NCBI GenBank assembly: GCA_902792495.1
Contig: CADBAC010000058.1
Location: 1 to 6,558 of the forward strand
Length of the DNA: 6,558 nt
From: Ruminococcus flavefaciens
Lineage (GTDB): Bacteria; Bacillota; Clostridia; Oscillospirales; Ruminococcaceae
Direction: 5' to 3'
A model generated the notes under the pieces. That model saw only the letters and a list, made by a program, of their open reading frames with translations, searched no databases and was not told where the DNA came from. Position numbers and translations under genes: made by a program. Of the stretch, positions 1 to 4,560 are shown in pieces; the first letter of the stretch is position 1, and each line of letters starts with the position of its first letter.

Positions 1-772
1 TGAGGTTCTCGAATTCCTCAGGTGAGAGTGTGCCGTCCTTTTCGCCATTGGCAAGCTTCTTGGCAAACTTTGTCTTGACGTTTCTGCATGGGTGGCCTGT
101 GTATCTTCCTGTTACAACGCTGTCTGTGTCCTTTGCCTTGATAACGAGGTCCTTGAACACAGGATGTATCTGACACTCCTCAGAAGCAAGGAAGCGTGTA
201 CCTATCTGAACGCCCTCTGCGCCCAGCATGAATGATGCAGCCATTCCACGTCCGTCAGCGATACCGCCTGCTGCGATAACAGGGATAGAAACAGCGTCCA
301 CTACCTGCGGAACGAGACACATTGTTGTATTCTCGCCGATGTGTCCGCCTGATTCCGTACCCTCAGCGATAACAGCGTCAGCGCCGCTCTTTTCCATTCT
401 CTTTGCAAGAGCAACGGAAGGAACTACGGGGATGACCTTTATGCCTGCTTCTTTCCATGCGGCAACGTATGTGCCGGGATTTCCTGCACCTGTTGTTACG
501 AATGCGACTTTTTCGTCGATACAGAGCTGTGCAAGATCAGCAGCGTTAGGGCTCATGAGCATAACGTTCACACCGAAAGGCTTGTCTGTCTTTTCCTTGC
601 ACAGACGGATCTGCTCACGGAGATAGTCGATAGGAGCATTGCCGCCTGCGATGATTCCTGCACCGCCTGCATTTGATACGGCAGCAGCAAGAGTATGCTC
701 AGCGACCCATGCCATACCGCCCTGAATGATAGGATATTCTATACCGAGAAGATCTGTTATTCTTGTTTTCAT
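1..772 (-). CDS. fabK: Enoyl-ACP reductase II FabK (3' end outside window)
   Basis: FabK is an FMN- and NADH-dependent enoyl-[acyl-carrier-protein] reductase that carries out the last reduction of each fatty-acid elongation cycle in the cytoplasm. The visible 257 residues start MKTRITDLLGIEYPIIQGGM and match pneumococcal FabK closely from memory. Visible FMN-barrel motifs are QGGMAWVA (17-24), TTGAGNPG (93-100), VIPVVPSVALAKRMEK (113-128), the catalytic-histidine motif GGHIG with His144, IAAGGIADGRG (166-176) and GAEGVQIGTRF (184-194). The family is usually about 310-325 residues, so roughly 60 C-terminal residues lie beyond position 1. The start is supported by AAAGGGAG (780-787) seven bases upstream. 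The gene follows fabH on the same strand, so the two are probably cotranscribed. Other members of this fold, such as nitronate monooxygenase, are less likely given the FabK-specific N-terminus and the fabH neighbour. Confidence 0.95.
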   Translation of the reverse strand, partial: MKTRITDLLGIEYPIIQGGMAWVAEHTLAAAVSNAGGAGIIAGGNAPIDYLREQIRLCKEKTDKPFGVNVMLMSPNAADLAQLCIDEKVAFVTTGAGNPGTYVAAWKEAGIKVIPVVPSVALAKRMEKSGADAVIAEGTESGGHIGENTTMCLVPQVVDAVSIPVIAAGGIADGRGMAASFMLGAEGVQIGTRFLASEECQIHPVFKDLVIKAKDTDSVVTGRYTGHPCRNVKTKFAKKLANGEKDGTLSPEEFENL

Positions 773-779
773 TATTGTA

Positions 780-787
780 CTCCCTTT
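780..787 (-). promoter_or_regulatory. fabK ribosome binding site
   Basis: AAAGGGAG on the minus strand, seven bases before the fabK ATG at 772. It is notable because it lies one base from the foot of the long inverted repeat at 789-882, so RNA folding of that repeat could affect access to it (inference). Confidence 0.8.
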
Positions 788-788
788 C

Positions 789-890
789 TGAAAATTGAGA
801 ATGGAGAATTATATTTACTTTCAGGACAATTTCAAATATGTGAGCGTCAGCGAACACATTCATTCTCCATTCTCCATTTTCAATTCTCAA
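789..890. repeat. Palindromic (MITE/REP-like) intergenic repeat between fabH and fabK
   Basis: The arms at 789-809 and 862-882 are inverted copies of each other, identical at 20 of 21 positions, and enclose a 52-base centre (810-861). The right arm contains a tandem heptamer ATTCTCC (862-868 and 869-875), and a further partial copy, ATTCTC, sits at 884-888 next to the fabH stop codon. The element fills nearly all the space between the fabH stop (891) and the fabK ribosome binding site. No T-run follows either arm, so it does not look like an intrinsic terminator. Repeats built from ATTGAGAATGGAGAATG-type units are, from memory, common between genes in Clostridia. Assignment as a mobile or MITE-like element is inference; no transposase or clear target duplication is visible. 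Confidence 0.7.
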
Positions 891-1877
891 TTAATATTCT
901 AAAATGATCCCGCCGTAAGTCAGGCCTGCTCCGAAGCCGATGAGAGCCAGCTTCTGGCCTTTTTTCACCATTCCCTTTTCGATAGCCTCACAGAGTGCGA
1001 GAGGGATGGAAGCGGATGATGTATTTCCGTAGTGGTCGAGGGTGATAACGAACTTATCCATAGGCACTCCCAGTTTCTTTGCGGCAGTCTCGATTATACG
1101 TACATTTGCCTGATGGGGCACGAACCAGTCTATATCATCCTTGGTTATGCCGATCTTTTCAGCCGCAAGTTCAAATGACTTCGGGAGCGCATTTGTAGCA
1201 AATTTATACACTTCCTTGCCGTTCTGGAGCAGCTTGTGCTGCGGCATTTTCGGGAAGGGGTCCTCAAAATCGCTTTCAACAGCCACTTCCGGTGCAACAT
1301 CAAGAGTTCTTGCACAGAGAAGCTGTGCGCCGCTTCCGTCAGAGCCGAGAACCGATGAATAAAGCTTGCTGCTTCTTTCGACAACAGCAGCAGCAGCGCC
1401 GTCACCGAAAAGGATGCATGAACTTCTGTCGGTGAAATCGAGGAAGCGTGACAGAGCTTCGTTAGCCACGACTAACACATATTTCAAACTCTCGTCTGTT
1501 TCAAGGAATCTCCTTGCGGTATCCAGTGCATACACAAATCCTGTGCAGGCAGCGTTCAGGTCAAATGCACCTGCATTCACAGCGCCTGTCTCATACTGTA
1601 TAACGCTTGCCATACTGGGAGTATGGAAATCGGAAGTAGCGGTACAGGAGATGACAAGACCGATGTCCTTCGGGTCGATACCCGCATTCTCAATAGCTGC
1701 AAGAGCAGCCTGTTTGCCCATATACCATGTAGGCTCCCAGCCTGCCATAGGGCGCTCGGTTATGCCTGTTCTGGTACGTATCCACTCATCGTTGGTATCG
1801 ATGAATTTCTTAAAATCGTCGTTCTTGAGCTTCTGCTCGGGAAGGTACTTGCCCATTCCCAGTATATTGATTCCCAT
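891..1877 (-). CDS. fabH: Beta-ketoacyl-ACP synthase III FabH
   Basis: FabH starts fatty-acid synthesis by condensing an acyl-CoA primer with malonyl-ACP to give a beta-ketoacyl-ACP. The 328-residue product is the normal family length and has the full Cys-His-Asn triad: Cys111 in NAACTGFVYAL, His255 in VPHQANVRI and Asn285 in YGNTSSASIPLAL. The primer/CoA-site signature NDEWIRTRTGITER (29-42) is present, and the C-terminus IGFGAGLTYGGIIL is typical. The start is fixed by AAGGAG (1885-1890) seven bases upstream of ATG, and the N-terminus MGINILGMGKYLPEQ fits the family. The stop codon abuts a palindromic repeat that precedes fabK. Residues 46-55 (GWEPTWYMGK) differ from the more usual ET-S-D-LA pattern after the ER signature. 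The gene is divergent from fabD. Confidence 0.96.
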   Translation of the reverse strand: MGINILGMGKYLPEQKLKNDDFKKFIDTNDEWIRTRTGITERPMAGWEPTWYMGKQAALAAIENAGIDPKDIGLVISCTATSDFHTPSMASVIQYETGAVNAGAFDLNAACTGFVYALDTARRFLETDESLKYVLVVANEALSRFLDFTDRSSCILFGDGAAAAVVERSSKLYSSVLGSDGSGAQLLCARTLDVAPEVAVESDFEDPFPKMPQHKLLQNGKEVYKFATNALPKSFELAAEKIGITKDDIDWFVPHQANVRIIETAAKKLGVPMDKFVITLDHYGNTSSASIPLALCEAIEKGMVKKGQKLALIGFGAGLTYGGIILEY

Positions 1878-1884
1878 TCAAAAA

Positions 1885-1890
1885 CTCCTT
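1885..1890 (-). promoter_or_regulatory. fabH ribosome binding site
   Basis: AAGGAG on the minus strand, seven bases before the ATG at 1877; it confirms the fabH start. Confidence 0.85.
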
Positions 1891-1939
1891 AATAAATATA
1901 TAATGTCATGCTTAAAGGAAGCAAATTCAAAAAATATGG

Positions 1940-1968
1940 TTGTAAAATCCAAAAAATTATGGTATAGT
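1940..1968 (+). promoter_or_regulatory. Candidate sigma-A promoter for fabD-aroE-aroK
   Basis: A -35-like TTGTAA (1940-1945) and a -10-like TATAGT (1963-1968) are separated by exactly 17 bases. They match the consensus at 4/6 and 5/6 positions. Transcription would begin near 1975, giving an untranslated leader of about 175 bases before the fabD start at 2153. The assignment is by eye and has not been tested. Confidence 0.55.
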
Positions 1969-1975
1969 ATAGTTA

Positions 1976-1991
1976 TGGGTACAAAGTCCCA
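1976..1991. repeat. Short inverted repeat at the predicted fabD transcription start
   Basis: TGGG (1976-1979) pairs with CCCA (1988-1991). An inner AC (1981-1982) pairs with GT (1986-1987) around an AAA loop, with T1980 bulged. It lies just downstream of the plus-strand -10 box and upstream of where minus-strand transcription is predicted to begin. It is short enough that chance is possible. Confidence 0.3.
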
Positions 1992-1999
1992 CATAATAC

Positions 2000-2028
2000 A
2001 TTTTAAATCATTTCTGATTTTTTTGCAA
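2000..2028 (-). promoter_or_regulatory. Candidate sigma-A promoter for fabH-fabK
   Basis: Reading the minus strand, TTGCAA (2028 to 2023) and TAAAAT (2005 to 2000) are separated by 17 bases and match the consensus at 4/6 and 5/6. Transcription would begin near 1993, giving a leader of about 115 bases for fabH. A weaker alternative is TTGTAC followed, 17 bases on, by CATAAT; it lies closer to fabH and overlaps the plus-strand promoter. Assigned by eye only. Confidence 0.45.
2005..2020. promoter_or_regulatory. Palindrome inside the fabH promoter spacer, possible operator
   Basis: AAATCA-TTTC-TGATTT is a perfect 6+6 inverted repeat with a four-base centre. It occupies the spacer of the predicted minus-strand promoter, a classic repressor position. 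It also lies downstream of the predicted plus-strand promoter. The FapR consensus (TTAGTACCTA-type) is not seen. The site loosely resembles AT-rich MarR-family palindromes such as those of FabT, but the match is not good enough to name a regulator. Confidence 0.35.
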
Positions 2029-2071
2029 CGATATTTTAGCACTTTGATGAAGCAAAAACAAAATATCGGCA
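2024..2071 (+). promoter_or_regulatory. Long-looped hairpin in the fabD leader
   Basis: CGATATTTT (2029-2037) is perfectly complementary to AAAATATCG (2060-2068). The stem extends outward by TGC (2024-2026) pairing with GCA (2069-2071) across a two-base AA bulge. Inside the 22-base loop, TTTG (2043-2046) can pair with CAAA (2053-2056). No T-run follows, so it is not a terminator. If fabD is transcribed from near 1975 this would be a structured 5' leader; it could equally be a DNA-level protein site. Confidence 0.4.
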
Positions 2072-2095
2072 TTTCGCACAATTTTAATTAAGAAA

Positions 2096-2115
2096 TCAGT
2101 TAAATTCAGCTAAGT
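2096..2115 (+). repeat. Tandem decamer repeat upstream of fabD
   Basis: TCAGTTAAAT (2096-2105) is followed directly by TCAGCTAAGT (2106-2115), identical at 8 of 10 positions. It lies between the leader hairpin and the fabD ribosome binding site. It is too short to exclude chance. Confidence 0.3.
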
Positions 2116-2133
2116 ATTTTGTATATAACATAC

Positions 2134-2141
2134 AGAAAGGA
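2134..2141 (+). promoter_or_regulatory. fabD ribosome binding site
   Basis: AGAAAGGA ends 11 bases before the ATG at 2153. An in-frame ATG at 2141 overlaps this element and would have no spacing, so the site favours initiation at 2153. Confidence 0.75.
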
Positions 2142-2152
2142 TGTTTTACATT

Positions 2153-3061
2153 ATGACAATTTCACTATTTTCAGGACAGGGTTCTCAGTACGAGGGAATG
2201 GGCAAGGATATCGCAGAAAGTTCTGCACAGCTGCTTAAAGTCTACGAAACAGGCTCAGCTATCCTCGGCCGTGACCTGAAGGAGATATGCTTCAGCGCTC
2301 CTCTTGAGGAACTGTCGAGAACAGTGAATTCACAGCCCGCTATCATGGCTACTTCTATCATCTGCCTTGAAGCCGCAAAGGAAAAGGGCTTCACATTTGA
2401 AGGCGTTGCAGGTCACTCCCTTGGCGAGTACGCAGCAATGTACGCTTCGGGAATGGTAACTCTCGAAGACGCTTTCCGCCTTATCAAGGCAAGAGCAGAG
2501 GCTATGGAAGAAGCTACACAGGGCACTAAGGGCGCTATGGCTGCTATCATGAAGATAGAGCCGGAAAAGGTTGAGGAAGTATGTGCAAACGCTAAGGAGT
2601 ACGTTACTGCCGTAAACTACAACTCACCCGTTCAGACCGTAGTTGCAGGAACTCCCGAAGGCATCGAAGAAGTAAGCGGCATTTTCAAGGAGATGAAGGC
2701 AAGAGTCATCCCCCTCAATGTTGCAGGCGCATTCCATTCAAAGCTTATGCAGAGCGCAGCTGATAAATTCTACGAAACAGCCAAGACTATCACTTTCAAC
2801 GCTCCTCAGTGCAAGTATTACTCAAACGTTACAGGCGGCGAACTGACAGACTTCTCGGATATGGCTTCACTTCTTGCAAAGCACATCGTATCACCTGTAC
2901 GCTTTACATCCGAACTTGCAGCAATGAGCGAAGCAGGCGCAGACCGTTTTGTTGAATTCGGTCCCGGACGCACTCTCACAGGACTTGTTAAGAAGACACT
3001 TAAAGAAGCGACAGCTCTGAATGTTGAAAATCTCGAAACACTGGAAGCACTCTTTCAGTAA
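2153..3061 (+). CDS. fabD: Malonyl-CoA:ACP transacylase FabD
   Basis: FabD moves the malonyl group from CoA to acyl carrier protein, supplying the extender unit for FabH and the elongating synthases. The 302-residue product is full length for the family. It shows the oxyanion motif GQGSQ (8-12), the nucleophile motif GHSLGEYAA with Ser89, the carboxylate-binding arginine in KARAEAM (Arg114), the catalytic histidine in VAGAFHSKLM (His195), and the C-terminal signature EFGPGRTLTGLVKK (268-281). The start at 2153 gives MTISLFSGQGSQ, matching the normal FabD N-terminus; a start at 2141 would add MFYI and lie on the ribosome binding site. fabD is divergent from fabH-fabK and is followed by aroE, rather than by fabG and fabF as in many Firmicutes. 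Confidence 0.96.
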   Translation: MTISLFSGQGSQYEGMGKDIAESSAQLLKVYETGSAILGRDLKEICFSAPLEELSRTVNSQPAIMATSIICLEAAKEKGFTFEGVAGHSLGEYAAMYASGMVTLEDAFRLIKARAEAMEEATQGTKGAMAAIMKIEPEKVEEVCANAKEYVTAVNYNSPVQTVVAGTPEGIEEVSGIFKEMKARVIPLNVAGAFHSKLMQSAADKFYETAKTITFNAPQCKYYSNVTGGELTDFSDMASLLAKHIVSPVRFTSELAAMSEAGADRFVEFGPGRTLTGLVKKTLKEATALNVENLETLEALFQ

Positions 3062-3097
3062 TTCAGAAAGTAGTTGTCAGAAAGCAGAATTATGATC

Positions 3098-3122
3098 ATG
3101 TAGGGGACGGCGTCCCCGACAT
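3098..3122. repeat. GC-rich palindrome between fabD and aroE (REP-like)
   Basis: GGGGACG (3103-3109) and CGTCCCC (3111-3117) form a perfect palindrome around one base. The stem continues with ATGT (3098-3101) and ACAT (3119-3122) after a single A/G mismatch. No T-run follows, so it is not an intrinsic terminator; it could act as an RNA-stability hairpin or be a dispersed REP-type repeat. It is strikingly GC-rich compared with the surrounding spacer (3062-3184). Confidence 0.6.
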
Positions 3123-3169
3123 CCCGCATATCATGAAAGACACCATAAATTATTATGGATAAATCAAAA

Positions 3170-3175
3170 GTGGAG
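3170..3175 (+). promoter_or_regulatory. aroE ribosome binding site
   Basis: GTGGAG lies nine bases before the ATG at 3185. It decides that start over the in-frame ATG at 3155, which has only a weak upstream GAAAGA and would add ten residues not expected in the family. Confidence 0.7.
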
Positions 3176-3184
3176 CTGATAAAT

Positions 3185-4024
3185 ATGAATAAATTTGCAC
3201 TTACAGGCCATCCGCTGGGACATTCAATGTCTCCGCTGATACATGAAAAGCTGTTCGCTCTCAGCGGACGTGACGCAGAATATGAACTCATCGACATCGA
3301 GCCAGAAAAGCTTGCACAGAGCCGTGAGCTTTTCCTCACACTGGGCGGCATGAACGTAACTATCCCCCACAAGCAGACAGTCATCCCTCTCATGGATGAA
3401 CTTGCAGAAAGCGCTCTCCGCTATAATTCCGTGAACTGCATAAAGAACGACAACGGCAGACTTATCGGCTACAACACCGACTGCGACGGCTTCCTCCGCT
3501 CAGCTGAGGGACTCCCTATCGGCGGCAAAGCAGCTATTCTCGGCTGCGGCGGTGTAGGACGCATGATCGCCATAGAAGTTGCTCGTCACGGCGGCGATAT
3601 CACTCTCGCAGTAATACCGCAGGATTTCAAGAACGCTCAGATACTTATGGCCGAGATACTTGAGAAATGCTCGGACGCTTCGGTAAGGATAGTCAACATC
3701 TCTGAGCTTGAAGGCAAGTTCGATATCCTCATAAACGCTACCCCCGTTGGAATGTTCCCGAAGGTGGATGCCTGCGCAGTAAGCGACAAGGTCATCGAGG
3801 ACTGCGGAAGCGTTTTCGACGTTATCTACAACCCAATCGAGACACTTCTCATGAAGAAGGCAAGAGCAATGGGCAAGACTGCTGTGGGCGGCGCTGCTAT
3901 GCTGGTATATCAGGCTGTAAAGGCTCATGAGATATGGTACGGCGGCACATTCACAAACGAGGAAATCGCCCCCATCATCAAGGCTGTGGAAGATGCTGTT
4001 ATCGAGCAGAATTCCCGTAAGTAA
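3185..4024 (+). CDS. aroE: Shikimate dehydrogenase AroE
   Basis: AroE reversibly reduces 3-dehydroshikimate to shikimate, usually with NADPH, in the aromatic amino-acid pathway. The 279 residues are a normal length. The substrate half has the serine pair in GHPLGHSMSPLIH (8-20), the catalytic lysine in MNVTIPHK (Lys63), NSVNCI (81-86) and the paired aspartate in GYNTDCDGF (Asp99). The cofactor half has ILGCGGVGR (118-126), then INATPVGMFP (183-192), VFDVIYNP (210-217) and the closing GGAAMLVYQAVKAHEIW (235-251). The usual NADP-binding N-R-T/S loop after the second strand is absent, reading AVIPQDFKNA (142-151), so cofactor preference may differ. An upstream in-frame ATG at 3155 is possible but less likely. 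aroK follows after 32 bases, an operon-like spacing. Confidence 0.94.
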   Translation: MNKFALTGHPLGHSMSPLIHEKLFALSGRDAEYELIDIEPEKLAQSRELFLTLGGMNVTIPHKQTVIPLMDELAESALRYNSVNCIKNDNGRLIGYNTDCDGFLRSAEGLPIGGKAAILGCGGVGRMIAIEVARHGGDITLAVIPQDFKNAQILMAEILEKCSDASVRIVNISELEGKFDILINATPVGMFPKVDACAVSDKVIEDCGSVFDVIYNPIETLLMKKARAMGKTAVGGAAMLVYQAVKAHEIWYGGTFTNEEIAPIIKAVEDAVIEQNSRK

Positions 4025-4041
4025 GCATATCTTCTGAATAC

Positions 4042-4048
4042 GAAAGGA
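4042..4048 (+). promoter_or_regulatory. aroK ribosome binding site
   Basis: GAAAGGA, eight bases before the ATG at 4057, confirms the aroK start. Confidence 0.8.
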
Positions 4049-4056
4049 TAGATACC

Positions 4057-4554
4057 ATGACCATATTTTTATGCGGATTCATGGGCTGCGGAAAGACCAC
4101 AGCAGGCAAGCTTGCTGCCAAAAAACTGGGCAGCGGCTTTACCGATACAGATGATCTTATCGTCCGCACCCTTGGAATGTCCATCCCCGATATTTTCGAG
4201 AAAAAGGGAGAGCCTTTCTTCCGTCAGACCGAAGCTGAGATAGTCAAGTCGCTCTGCGGCAAGACCATAGTTGCAGCCTGCGGAGGCGGAGCAATGCTCA
4301 ATCCCGATACAGCCAAAGCCGCAAAAGAAGCAGGCGCTGAGATAGTTTTTCTCGATGTTCCGTTTGAGACCTGCTATGAGCGTATCAGCGGCGATACCAA
4401 CCGCCCCATAGTTATGCGCTCCACAAAGGAGGAGCTGAAAGCCCTCTACGACCGGCGCAGAGAGGTCTACCTCAGCCATTCCACTGTAAGAGTTGAATGC
4501 GAGGGAAGCCCTGTTGAAAATGCAGAGAAGATAGCTCAGGCTGTCAGAAAGTGA
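4057..4554 (+). CDS. aroK: Shikimate kinase AroK
   Basis: Shikimate kinase phosphorylates shikimate at the 3-hydroxyl using ATP, directly consuming the AroE product. The 165 residues match the small nucleoside-monophosphate-kinase-like family. In order: Walker A GFMGCGKTT (7-15), the Mg/shikimate-binding DTDD (30-33), the shikimate-binding arginine in FFRQTEAE (Arg56), the Walker B-like shikimate loop ACGGGAM (74-80), the lid TNRPI with Arg116 (114-118) and the C-terminal substrate arginine in LYDRRREVY (130-138). All expected functional residues are present. The gene sits 32 bases after aroE and only six bases before the amidohydrolase start, supporting cotranscription. aroK and aroL types cannot be told apart here; aroK is used as the generic name. 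Confidence 0.95.
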   Translation: MTIFLCGFMGCGKTTAGKLAAKKLGSGFTDTDDLIVRTLGMSIPDIFEKKGEPFFRQTEAEIVKSLCGKTIVAACGGGAMLNPDTAKAAKEAGAEIVFLDVPFETCYERISGDTNRPIVMRSTKEELKALYDRRREVYLSHSTVRVECEGSPVENAEKIAQAVRK

Positions 4555-4560
4555 GCGGAA

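Noticed and set aside
228..626. Open frame of 132 codons on the plus strand
   Set aside because: It lies antisense inside fabK, whose translation shows conserved FMN-site motifs throughout; the antisense product has no recognisable motif or ribosome binding site.
695..907. Short frames on both strands across the fabK start and the fabH-fabK gap
   Set aside because: They overlap the fabK start codon and translate the palindromic repeat; the minus-strand product begins MRIENGEWRMN, the kind of peptide such repeats yield when wrongly called as genes.
2005..2027. Intrinsic terminator in the fabD leader (AAATCA/TGATTT stem then a T-run)
   Set aside because: The stem has one G-C pair among six, too weak for efficient termination; the operator interpretation fits its position better.
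1366..2091. 241-codon plus-strand frame
   Set aside because: Antisense to fabH and then through AT-rich non-coding sequence; low-complexity product, no ribosome binding site, no motif.
3103..3117. Terminator after fabD
   Set aside because: The GC-rich hairpin is strong, but no T-run follows on either strand.
3155..3184. Upstream aroE start at 3155
   Set aside because: It would add ten residues (MDKSKVELIN) not expected in AroE and has a poor ribosome binding site, whereas GTGGAG fits the start at 3185.
3500..3928. 142-codon minus-strand frame
   Set aside because: Antisense shadow of aroE, which has clear catalytic and nucleotide-binding motifs.
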